This document shows positions 1 through 5,802 of a stretch of DNA of 6,859 nt, one piece after another. The stretch spans positions 1 to 6,859 of the forward strand of contig CAJXTP010000161.1 in the NCBI GenBank assembly GCA_913061335.1. Reading direction: 5' to 3'. The notes beneath the pieces were generated by a model. It was not told the origin of the DNA and searched no databases. It worked only from the letters and a program-made list of their open reading frames with translations. Source of the stretch: an uncultured Loktanella sp. Its GTDB lineage: Bacteria > Pseudomonadota > Alphaproteobacteria > Rhodobacterales > Rhodobacteraceae. Numbering within the stretch: the stretch's first letter is position 1; every line of letters starts with the position of its first letter. Made by a program: the position numbers and the translations under genes.

Positions 1-733
1 CGATAGGTCCGCACATTTCGGTCACGAAGGCGGGAAAGTGGGCTGTCACGAATGCCAGTTGGTAGCCGCAGGAAAAGAAGCCGAGAAAGATCAGGGTGTA
101 GGACGGATCTTTGAACGCCCGTTTCAGGGTGGCGCCCATGGTTTCTTCAAGTTCGGCTTTGGTCGCGGTAATCGGGCTGCGCATCATCGGCAGTACCATG
201 AGCACCGAAAGGATGACCGCCGCGAAAACCATGAACGTCTGTTGCCACGTCAGGAATGACAGCAGGTATTCTGCAAACGGTGCGCCAAAGACTTGGCCTG
301 CGGACCCTGCCGCTGTCGCGATAGCCAGCGACATCGACCGGTTTTCGTCAGATGATGCCCGTCCGACAACCGCGAGGATCACGCCGAACCCTGTACCTGC
401 GATACCAAAACCGACAAGGATTTCGTACATTTGGTGTTCTAATGGCGTTGTCGCACCCGCGGAAAGCAGTAGGCCTGCAGCGTAGAAGATCGCACCCGCA
501 ATGATTGCTTTGCGGTCGCCGATTTTCTCAGCGATGGCCCCAAAGATCGGTTGGCCGATCCCCCATGCAAGGTTCTGGATCGCGATGGCCATGCTGAAGT
601 CAGCCCGCATCCAGCCGAACTCTGCTGCGATGGGGATTTGGAACACCCCAAACGATGCCCGAATGGCAAAGCCGGTCATGATAATCACGCAGCCAGCAAT
701 AAGGACAGGGTTCATCAGCGCATTTTGTTTCAT
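1..733 (-). CDS. MFS transporter, N-terminal part (3' end beyond window)
   Basis: This is an integral inner-membrane carrier of the major facilitator superfamily. The reading frame starts at the ATG at 733-731 and stays open for 244 codons to the left edge, so the last 150 or so residues are missing. Predicted membrane segments lie near residues 9-29, 45-67, 76-93, 104-124, 134-156 and 165-184. A charged central loop (about 185-210) follows, then the start of a seventh segment (212-232), which is the usual MFS 6+6 arrangement. The loop between segments 2 and 3 carries the MFS motif A (GAIAEKIGDRKAI, residues 65-77). The stretch FGVFQIPIAAEFGW (28-41) resembles monocarboxylate or oxalate/formate-type carriers, but the substrate cannot be assigned. 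An ATG slightly upstream runs at once into a stop, so 733 is the only good start. The ribosome binding site is weak. The gene is divergent from zapE. Confidence 0.9.
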   Translation of the reverse strand, partial: MKQNALMNPVLIAGCVIIMTGFAIRASFGVFQIPIAAEFGWMRADFSMAIAIQNLAWGIGQPIFGAIAEKIGDRKAIIAGAIFYAAGLLLSAGATTPLEHQMYEILVGFGIAGTGFGVILAVVGRASSDENRSMSLAIATAAGSAGQVFGAPFAEYLLSFLTWQQTFMVFAAVILSVLMVLPMMRSPITATKAELEETMGATLKRAFKDPSYTLIFLGFFSCGYQLAFVTAHFPAFVTEMCGPI

Positions 734-769
734 GCCCGCATTTGTGCCCCGATAGGTGCCGTTGGCAAG

Positions 770-788
770 CGCATTTTAGTAAAAAGCG
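770..788. promoter_or_regulatory. 19-nt dyad, candidate operator
   Basis: The sequence reads CGC-A-TTTTA-G-TAAAA-A-GCG, centred on 779. Eight of the nine base pairs about the centre are complementary, and only the A/A pair at 773/785 fails. It lies in the divergent spacer, 37 nt upstream of the transporter start and 55 nt upstream of the zapE start. On the minus strand its centre contains TAAAAT (778-773), a fair -10 box for the transporter, although I find no good -35 at the right distance. A repressor or activator site is an inference from symmetry and position only. Confidence 0.35.
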
Positions 789-795
789 AGGCCGG

Positions 796-818
796 GCGTG
801 GGTTTTCAAACGCCACGC
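796..818. repeat. Inverted repeat in the zapE leader
   Basis: The arms GCGTGG (796-801) and CCACGC (813-818) are perfect complements separated by 11 nt. The element lies just upstream of the zapE ribosome binding site (831-836). It could form a leader hairpin or be a protein site. No T-tract follows, so it is not a terminator on the plus strand. Confidence 0.3.
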
Positions 819-830
819 TGCGCGGTATCC

Positions 831-836
831 AAGGGG
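831..836 (+). promoter_or_regulatory. zapE ribosome binding site
   Basis: AAGGGG at 831-836 is the only Shine-Dalgarno-like run here. It sits 7 nt before the ATG at 844 but only 1 nt before the in-frame ATG at 838, so it favours 844 as the start. Confidence 0.55.
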
Positions 837-843
837 CATGACA

Positions 844-1896
844 ATGCACGACATATATGGCGCGGCTGTCGCGGATGGCAGCTTGCGCGAGGATGCCGCC
901 CAGTTGGTGAGCTTGCCGCAGTTGGAGCGTATCCGCGCCGCCATGGCCGAACCGGTTCAGTGCGGTGGATTGTTTCGCAAAGCGCCAGAGCCCACGCGCG
1001 GTTTATATATGTGGGGCGGGGTTGGTCGCGGAAAATCCATGTTGATGGATTTGCTGTATGACGCCGTTGAGGCCCCCAAGCAGCGCAGTCACTTTCATGC
1101 GTTCATGCAGATGGTGCACGCCGAGATGGCGATTGCCCGCAAAGATGGTGTGAGCGACGCCATTGCCCCTGTCGCGGCTAAACTGGCAAGCGAGGTCCGG
1201 TTTCTGGCGTTTGACGAAATGCAGATCACCGACATTACCGATGCGATGATCGTTGGCCGCTTGTTCGAAGCATTGTTTGCCGCTGGTGTTGTTGTTGTCA
1301 CCACGTCGAACCGCGTGCCGGATGACCTATATAAAAACGGGCTGAACCGCGCGTTGTTTACCCCGTTTATTGCGCTGATCAAGGACCGGATGGTTGTGCA
1401 TTCACTGGATAGCGACGTTGATTACCGGCAAGGTCGGCTGGCTGGAACGCCTGCGTATTTCACGCCTGTAAATGCCGTGGCCCGCGCGCAGATTAACGAT
1501 GTTTGGGCCGCGTTAACGGGGGGGCAGGACGCGCCGCTGACGCTGACGGTGCAGGGCCGGTCTGTGGTTATTCCGCGTTTTCATAATGGGGCAGGGCGTG
1601 TCGATTTCTTTGCGCTATGTGGCGCGTTTCTGGGGCCTGCGGATTATCTGGCTGTGGCAGATGCGTTGCGCGTGCTGGTGTTGGAAGACATTCCGCTGCT
1701 GTCGCGCCAGAATTTCAACGAGGCCAAGCGGTTTGTGACGCTGATTGATGCATTATACGAGGCCCGCGTCCGGCTGATCTGTTCTGCGGCGGCCGTCCCT
1801 GAGATGCTTTATGTCGAGGGCGAAGGCACGTTTGAGTTTGAACGCACCGCCAGCCGATTACGCGAAATGCAGTCCGATGATTGGGCGACGAATTAA
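844..1896 (+). CDS. zapE: Cell division protein ZapE (AFG1-like P-loop ATPase)
   Basis: This is a cytoplasmic P-loop ATPase of the AFG1/ZapE family, 350 residues, close to the usual 350-380. In E. coli, ZapE binds FtsZ and destabilises its polymers in an ATP-dependent way; the mitochondrial relative is AFG1/LACE1. Visible motifs are Walker A GGVGRGKS (residues 58-65), Walker B FLAFDE (120-125), and the family block TSNRVPDDLYKNGLNR (154-169). That block contains the sensor asparagine and a likely arginine finger. DSDVDYR (189-195), another typical family stretch, follows. The start at 844 is chosen because AAGGGG lies 7 nt upstream; the ATG at 838 is too close to it. A longer frame back to a TTG at 742 would cross the spacer and adds no family-like sequence. 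The gene is divergent from the transporter, and its stop interlocks with that of the convergent LysM gene. Assignment is firm; the cell-division role is by homology. Confidence 0.95.
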   Translation: MHDIYGAAVADGSLREDAAQLVSLPQLERIRAAMAEPVQCGGLFRKAPEPTRGLYMWGGVGRGKSMLMDLLYDAVEAPKQRSHFHAFMQMVHAEMAIARKDGVSDAIAPVAAKLASEVRFLAFDEMQITDITDAMIVGRLFEALFAAGVVVVTTSNRVPDDLYKNGLNRALFTPFIALIKDRMVVHSLDSDVDYRQGRLAGTPAYFTPVNAVARAQINDVWAALTGGQDAPLTLTVQGRSVVIPRFHNGAGRVDFFALCGAFLGPADYLAVADALRVLVLEDIPLLSRQNFNEAKRFVTLIDALYEARVRLICSAAAVPEMLYVEGEGTFEFERTASRLREMQSDDWATN

Positions 1897-2744
1897 GCGT
1901 CTGGGATCGTCAGCCGTTGCCCGACGCGGATGTTGTTGGGGCTAGACAACGTGCTGCGATTGGCAGCAAAGATCAGTTTGTATTTTCCGACTTCGCCGTA
2001 GAAATTAACCGCAATTGCCCCAAGGCTGTCGCCGCTTTGCACGGTGTAGAACCGGTATTGCTGGGTTTCGGTAGCGCGCTGAACGATCCGGATTTCAACG
2101 CCTTCGGGGCGGTCGGGCGCGGTGGGTGCGGCCCCGCCTGCTGCGATTGTTGCTTGGGTGATGATGGATGCCAGCAGCACATGCGTGTCCACGCGCCCAT
2201 CAGAGGTCACTAGAATTTGCGGCACGGTGATAGTGCCCGCGGTTGCAGCCTCGTTCACGAGCGTGTCGATATAGGCGTCGTTCTGCCCTTCTTTGAGCGC
2301 TTGCACGACAAGCATTTCCAACGCAGTGGTCGGCGTCGGGTCAGGCGATGCAGTGGTGACGGTGTTTCCAGTGATCGCCCCGATGCCGGACAAAACACCT
2401 GTCGTCATGCGCAGCATTGGGTCGTCATTTACCGCGTTCGGGTTTTGCTCGACGTTAAGCCCAAGGCCGGCCAGCACATTGGCGGCGGTCGCATCCATCG
2501 TGCTATTGTCAACTGGGACGTTGATCCCAGGGGCGGTGTTACGCTGCGGGGCTTGGATCACGGCGGAATTTGTCAGCACGGCAGTCGCTGTGACAGGGGC
2601 CAAGGTGATGTCCGTCTGGGCGCGGGTCACGGTTGCGTCGTTACCAATTGCGGGCGTCGCCCGCCCATTATCTGAAGGGCGCAGGACAATGTAGCCGCAC
2701 AGCACGACGGCAAAAACAAACAAGGCAACGACGGAACGGATCAT
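1893..2744 (-). CDS. Membrane-anchored LysM domain protein (copy 1)
   Basis: The protein has 283 residues. An N-terminal hydrophobic segment (about 3-21, with one Arg before it) should act as an uncleaved anchor or signal. A long Ala/Thr/Pro-rich stretch follows to about 110, then a region of about 90 residues (111-200) also found in the second LysM protein. The LysM domain (about 230-281) fills the extreme C-terminus, with YTVQSGDSLGAIAVNFYG, IFAANR and the closing VGQRLTIPDA. LysM binds the N-acetylglucosamine backbone of peptidoglycan, so the protein probably tethers the inner membrane to the wall. The start at 2744 is preceded by AGAAAG (2754-2759) at 9 nt; a longer frame to 2900 would run inside the rhodanese gene and masks the hydrophobic N-terminus. 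It lies 20 nt after that gene and is probably co-transcribed with it. Confidence 0.9.
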   Translation of the reverse strand: MIRSVVALFVFAVVLCGYIVLRPSDNGRATPAIGNDATVTRAQTDITLAPVTATAVLTNSAVIQAPQRNTAPGINVPVDNSTMDATAANVLAGLGLNVEQNPNAVNDDPMLRMTTGVLSGIGAITGNTVTTASPDPTPTTALEMLVVQALKEGQNDAYIDTLVNEAATAGTITVPQILVTSDGRVDTHVLLASIITQATIAAGGAAPTAPDRPEGVEIRIVQRATETQQYRFYTVQSGDSLGAIAVNFYGEVGKYKLIFAANRSTLSSPNNIRVGQRLTIPDA

Positions 2745-2764
2745 ACTAAACGACTTTCTATGCG

Positions 2765-3394
2765 TCAGGCCTTGGGCAGGACGGTGGTCAGGCCGAGGTG
2801 AAGCCAATCTTCGAGGCCGCCACGGTAATTTTGAATAAGCGCAGGCGGGTAACCCGCGGCGATAAGGGCTTGCACGGCGCGGGTGCCTTGGGCGTCCCAA
2901 GGGCCATTGCCATAAATCATCAGGTTCAGCGCATTTGAGAAATCAAAGCCGTCATCTGTGGGCGCAGCACCAAGGGCGCGCAGGATGTCGGCTTGATATG
3001 GGTTTTCAGCGCTGAGCGTCGCAAATGGCACGTTCACCGCACCCGGAATGGCACCTTTGTTAAACCAGTCTGGCAGCCGCGCATCGATAAGAAGGCCCGT
3101 GTTATTGGCCATATTTTTCTGTAAGAATTCAATGACTTCAAGTTCACCTGCAGGGGTTACACCCGCCGCTGGAATAACCGGTTGAATGCAAAAGGCAGGG
3201 CAAGGGCGGCTGGTTTTGGCAAATTCGCCAGAGAGGACTGCATCTGTGTCTTGGGTCCGGCTGATGGTGATTTGCTGGCCATTTAGCTCGATGGATACGT
3301 CGGCTCGCGATGCGGTCAGGGCCACATCCTGAGCCGCTACTGCAGACCCAACTGTCAGCGCCACCGCGACCCAAAGAAATGCGCGCATCGTCAT
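2765..3394 (-). CDS. Secreted rhodanese-fold protein lacking the catalytic cysteine (copy 1)
   Basis: The protein has 209 residues with a clear Sec signal peptide (1 to about 21, cleavage near AVA-AQD), so it should be periplasmic. A rhodanese-like domain covers about 84-203: GLLIDARLPDWF (100-111), GAIPGAVNVPF (114-124), the active-site loop region (158-172), and YRGGLEDWLHLGL (190-202) near the end. In active rhodaneses the loop after the fourth strand begins with the persulfide-forming Cys. Here it reads IYGNGPWDAQG, with Gly at that position, so sulfurtransfer is unlikely. The only two cysteines, C65 and C69, form a CX3C pair (RPCPAFC) just before the domain. The start at 3394 has AGAGGA (3401-3406) 6 nt upstream; a second ATG two codons later is less well placed. 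It is the first gene of a pair with the downstream LysM gene. A binding, scaffolding or disulfide role is possible but unproven. Confidence 0.87.
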   Translation of the reverse strand: MTMRAFLWVAVALTVGSAVAAQDVALTASRADVSIELNGQQITISRTQDTDAVLSGEFAKTSRPCPAFCIQPVIPAAGVTPAGELEVIEFLQKNMANNTGLLIDARLPDWFNKGAIPGAVNVPFATLSAENPYQADILRALGAAPTDDGFDFSNALNLMIYGNGPWDAQGTRAVQALIAAGYPPALIQNYRGGLEDWLHLGLTTVLPKA

Positions 3395-3470
3395 GCCTTA
3401 TCCTCTTGAAAGGGCCGCTATATTTCGTTCAAACCGCTGTATGACGCGGCTAAACAGCCCATTTTTACTA

Positions 3471-3500
3471 TATTTAGTGTGATTGGTCGCATGAAGTCAA
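3471..3500 (-). promoter_or_regulatory. Candidate promoter of the rhodanese-LysM pair, copy 1
   Basis: On the minus strand TTGACT (3500-3495) is a good -35 box. It is followed after 18 nt by TAAATA (3476-3471), a weak -10 with 3 of 6 consensus matches. This would start transcription about 70 nt before the gene at 3394. A better -10 hexamer, TATAGT, lies just downstream but at 22 nt spacing. The position, after a likely terminator and before a gene, supports a promoter somewhere in this stretch. Confidence 0.35.
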
Positions 3501-3540
3501 AGACTTGTTCGCGGATGATTCGGATTTTGAGACCTGTGCC

Positions 3541-3608
3541 CCAAAAACAAGAAAACAGGCTTTGCACCTGCCCCCTTGCCCTGCCAAGGGCGATGCGTTT
3601 TGCCTGTT
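3541..3608 (-). terminator. Nested stem-loop with T-rich tail, probable terminator
   Basis: Read on the minus strand, AACAGGC (3608-3602) pairs perfectly with GCCTGTT (3560-3554). Within the loop a second GC-rich hairpin forms from CCCTTG and CAAGGG (3590-3585 and 3578-3573). The outer stem runs into a T-rich stretch, TTTTCTTGTTTTT (3557-3545). This lies about 80-140 nt after the stop of the unknown secreted gene and before the next promoter, which fits a Rho-independent terminator. The outer stem spans a large loop, so efficiency is uncertain. The remainder of 3395-3684 holds no convincing gene. Confidence 0.5.
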
Positions 3609-3684
3609 AGGTTGGCGAACGCTGTTGTGACGAATCTGGTACATAAGTCTTACGCCGTCAATGAATTTGAGCAGGTTGGCGGGA

Positions 3685-4293
3685 CTAATTGCGCCGCGCG
3701 CGGCTGACGGCGGCGGTATTGCGGCAATCTGGCGTGACCGGATCCAATGTGGCGACAAGTGGCGTACCGGGTGCAATGCTGCTGTTTTCGACATACGACC
3801 CGTTGACGCAAATATCTTGACCAAAGCTGCCGGAGTTAAAGCCAAAGCCCTGCGCGCCGCAATTGGCCACTTCGCCGTCCGCATTCCAGCCTTGGGATGC
3901 AAAGCTTGCGAACCGTCCGCCTGTCAGGAATAGCATGCCTGCCGGATCAAAACGCAGATGCCACGTCGCGTCTGAGCTGCGTTGTGCGCTGTCCCATGAA
4001 CCAAGGAGCGTCCCCTTGTGATAGCCGGAGATTTTGAAGCCATTGATGTCGTCTTCGGTCAGGATGGTTTTGAACATGGCGGCATCCGGCAGGGACATGC
4101 GCCCTGTCATGGTGTAGCCGCCAGCGCCCTTCCAACAAAAGTTCAGCTCTGCTGCTTGGGCGGGCCCACATAGGCCCGCGACCAGCAAGATTGCTGTCTT
4201 AAGCTTCGGGGATAACCAGTCGCTGGCCGATCTGAATTTTGTCGGGGCTCGCGATTGCGCCGCGGTTCGCTTCGAAGATTGTTTGATATTCAT
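3685..4293 (-). CDS. Secreted protein of unknown function, start uncertain
   Basis: I do not recognise this family by name. The mature part, from AELNFCW on (about 155 residues), is rich in Gly, aromatic and polar residues and looks beta-rich. It includes WHLRFDPAGMLFLTGG and NCGAQGFGFNSGSFGQDICVNG. Four cysteines outside the signal (in NFCW, ANCGA, DICVN and PDCRN) could form two disulfides in the periplasm. A hydrophobic signal segment, AILLVAGLCGPAQA, precedes it, led by KLK. The start is the problem. The ATG at 4293 gives a 32-residue basic leader but overlaps the LysM gene by 95 nt and has no clear ribosome binding site. A TTG at 4188 avoids the overlap but truncates the signal peptide, removing its positive charges. 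GTG at 4338 and ATG at 4305 are further in-frame options. It is the last gene after the upstream rhodanese-LysM pair and likely shares its transcript. Confidence 0.7.
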   Translation of the reverse strand: MNIKQSSKRTAAQSRAPTKFRSASDWLSPKLKTAILLVAGLCGPAQAAELNFCWKGAGGYTMTGRMSLPDAAMFKTILTEDDINGFKISGYHKGTLLGSWDSAQRSSDATWHLRFDPAGMLFLTGGRFASFASQGWNADGEVANCGAQGFGFNSGSFGQDICVNGSYVENSSIAPGTPLVATLDPVTPDCRNTAAVSRARRN

Positions 4294-5056
4294 TGGTGCT
4301 GCCATAAAATTGGAGCGAAATATAAGCAAGGCTATCACCTTGCTCGACCGTATAATAGCGTTGTCCGTTCACGAGTTGGGTCTTGGCCGCTGAGGCCTCG
4401 AACGCCCGACGGCTCATTTCTTCGGCGGCGGCGATTTCCTTTTCTGACCCGTCTTCAAGACTGCGCTGGACGAGATCAAATAGCAAGGTTTTGCTGTCGA
4501 CGGCCCCGCCGTTTGCGGACACTGATCCGGGCACTTCGATGTCGCCGTTGGCGGCGGCTTGGGACAGGATTCTTTCCAATTCATTTGCCGCTGATGCCGC
4601 GTTGATCGAGTTGAGCGCGATCCGCGTGCCAGTTCCGTCGGCCGCATCTGCGGTCACGGTATATAGGCCTGCGACGACCCCTTCGGTCAGCATCCGCATT
4701 TTGTTGCGGTTCACGATGGCGATGGCTTCGGCGACTTTATCGGCTTGGGTCCGTGTGTCGGGCGTATTTGTCGGAATGCGCGCTGCAAGAACAGCGGACG
4801 CCGACGGAATAGACGTTGAAGGAGCGACTGCGACTGCGGCTGGCGCGGTGATTGCCAGCAGGTCAGGTGACTGCGCCCGCGTGACCTGTATGTCAGCGAG
4901 TTGCGCCGCCAGCATTGCAATCGCATCGTTCTGGCGGGACTGGTTCGCTTGGCTAAACGCAAAGGCCCCAACCGCCCCAATTGCAAACGTCACAGCGCCC
5001 ACTGCGATGATCCAAGGAAGCGCGGAGGTGGATTTATGTGTGTTCGTTTGGGTCAT
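4199..5056 (-). CDS. Membrane-anchored LysM domain protein (copy 2)
   Basis: The protein has 285 residues. A polar N-terminus (1-13) is followed by one membrane segment (about 14-34), an Ala-rich periplasmic stretch, a conserved middle region (about 119-200), a short charged probable helix (203-224) and a C-terminal LysM domain (about 233-283). The LysM domain shows YTVEQGDSLAYISLQFYG, IFEANR and IQIGQRLVIPEA. LysM binds peptidoglycan, and the single anchor suggests a bridge between inner membrane and wall. The start at 5056 overlaps the stop of the preceding rhodanese gene as ATGA, with AGAGGA (5066-5071) 9 nt upstream, which points to translational coupling. The frame could open further upstream to 5095, but that would sit inside the rhodanese gene. 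It is a paralogue of the LysM gene at 1893-2744: the middle region aligns, and both have a VTRAQ stretch after the anchor. Confidence 0.92.
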   Translation of the reverse strand: MTQTNTHKSTSALPWIIAVGAVTFAIGAVGAFAFSQANQSRQNDAIAMLAAQLADIQVTRAQSPDLLAITAPAAVAVAPSTSIPSASAVLAARIPTNTPDTRTQADKVAEAIAIVNRNKMRMLTEGVVAGLYTVTADAADGTGTRIALNSINAASAANELERILSQAAANGDIEVPGSVSANGGAVDSKTLLFDLVQRSLEDGSEKEIAAAEEMSRRAFEASAAKTQLVNGQRYYTVEQGDSLAYISLQFYGSTNEYQTIFEANRGAIASPDKIQIGQRLVIPEA

Positions 5057-5676
5057 GATTTTGCGTCCTCTGTATTCAGTCCAAGAGCCGTCCAAACAAG
5101 CATGCCACCGCGGTAGTAGCTCATTTTGTCTGCGGGATAGCCGAGATTTAGCAGTGTGGTGATCAGGTTTGGCGCATCCAGTGTGGATGGTCCGTCGTCA
5201 AAAACCACCAATGGCAATGCATCCGCGAAATTCAGTGTTCCCTGAAATTCTCGTGCGCCCATTGCCTGCAGGATGTCATTGAGGAACGGGTTATCTGGCT
5301 GCAAAAGCGCGCTGGGGATATTCACCGATGTGCTGATGAAGCCGGTACCACGGTCGTCAACGTTGCGACTGTCGATCAACAGCCCTTTGCCGTCGGCCAC
5401 TTTGGTCGCCACAAAGCTAATGACTTCGCGTTCGCCGATGGTGGGCACATTGTTGGCAACTGCAAGTGGTGCAAGGCATGGGCCGTTGCATGATGGGCTT
5501 GTTCGAAAGTGGGATGCGACCTGCGCTGCGTCGATTGTTTCGGACTGTGCAAAGAACTGCGCAACCCCGCCGACATTAAATCCGACGTTCACCGCGTCGT
5601 CCGTCGCTTGTGCGATGACTGATGTGCTTAGTCCGATGCTGATGGCCAAAGCCACAGATATCTTATGCGACAACAT
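5053..5676 (-). CDS. Secreted rhodanese-fold protein lacking the catalytic cysteine (copy 2)
   Basis: The protein has 207 residues with a Sec signal peptide (1 to about 22, cleavage near VIA-QAT), hence periplasmic. The rhodanese-like domain spans about 82-201: GLLIDSRNVDDRG (98-110), FISTSVNIPSALL (113-125), the degenerate active-site loop VVFDDGPSTLDAP (157-169) and YYRGGMLVWTALGL (187-200). An Asp takes the place of the catalytic Cys, and the loop is even less rhodanese-like than in the paralogue at 2765-3394. The only cysteines, C63 and C67, form CX3C (SCNGPC) ahead of the domain, as in that paralogue. The start at 5676 has GGGGGA (5682-5687) 5 nt upstream. The stop overlaps the LysM start by 4 nt. 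It is the first gene of a probable three-gene transcript (rhodanese, LysM, unknown secreted protein). Thiosulfate sulfurtransferase activity is not expected. Confidence 0.86.
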   Translation of the reverse strand: MLSHKISVALAISIGLSTSVIAQATDDAVNVGFNVGGVAQFFAQSETIDAAQVASHFRTSPSCNGPCLAPLAVANNVPTIGEREVISFVATKVADGKGLLIDSRNVDDRGTGFISTSVNIPSALLQPDNPFLNDILQAMGAREFQGTLNFADALPLVVFDDGPSTLDAPNLITTLLNLGYPADKMSYYRGGMLVWTALGLNTEDAKS

Positions 5677-5697
5677 ACCGATCCCCCAATCGTGACC

Positions 5698-5726
5698 GCA
5701 CCATATATTGACAGATATAGCGGTGC
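5698..5726. repeat. Imperfect inverted repeat upstream of rhodanese copy 2
   Basis: The outer arms GCACC (5698-5702) and GGTGC (5722-5726) and the inner arms TATAT (5704-5708) and ATATA (5715-5719) are complementary around a 6-nt centre, with a 1/2-nt asymmetry between them. It would lie in the 5' leader of the rhodanese gene, about 20-50 nt before its start. It may be an operator or a leader hairpin. Confidence 0.35.
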
Positions 5727-5738
5727 GTTCTTCGTCTT

Positions 5739-5754
5739 TGCCTAGATATAGGCA
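5739..5754. repeat. Perfect 6-bp stem, 4-nt loop
   Basis: TGCCTA (5739-5744), GATA, then TAGGCA (5749-5754). On the minus strand it contains TATATC, a possible -10 box 18 nt after TTTACG (candidate -35), so it could be an operator overlapping the promoter of the rhodanese gene. It lacks a T-tract, so it is a poor folC terminator. Confidence 0.35.
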
Positions 5755-5757
5755 GAC

Positions 5758-5789
5758 AACGAATCACCCGTAAAGGAAAAACGAATCAC
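5758..5789. promoter_or_regulatory. Tandem 10-bp direct repeat, candidate regulator site
   Basis: AACGAATCAC occurs at 5758-5767 and again, identically, at 5780-5789. The repeat period is 22 nt, about two helical turns, so both copies face the same side of the DNA. They flank the candidate -35 box TTTACG of the rhodanese gene (on the minus strand the repeat reads GTGATTCGTT). That layout is typical of an activator or repressor binding in tandem. No regulator family can be named. Confidence 0.4.
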
Positions 5790-5802
5790 TTGGCGGAATT
5801 AA

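Noticed and set aside
717..777. AGCGCATTTT repeated at 717-726 and 768-777
   Set aside because: The first copy is in the coding sequence of the transporter; the spacing and short length fit chance.
742..843. N-terminal extension of zapE from a TTG
   Set aside because: The extension crosses the divergent spacer, has no ribosome binding site and is not family-like; the ATG at 844 has AAGGGG at good spacing.
2745..2900. N-terminal extension of LysM copy 1
   Set aside because: It would lie almost entirely inside the rhodanese gene and place an Arg/Pro-rich stretch before the membrane anchor.
3474..3902. Minus-strand open frame of 142 codons across the end of the unknown secreted gene
   Set aside because: It overlaps that gene out of frame, crosses the likely terminator and has no signal or domain character.
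4383..5162. Long plus-strand open frame of 259 codons opposite the LysM gene
   Set aside because: It is antisense to a well supported LysM gene, has no recognisable domain, and such mirror frames are common in GC-rich coding DNA.
5708..5713. TTGACA on the plus strand
   Set aside because: No -10 box follows at 16-18 nt and no plus-strand gene lies downstream.
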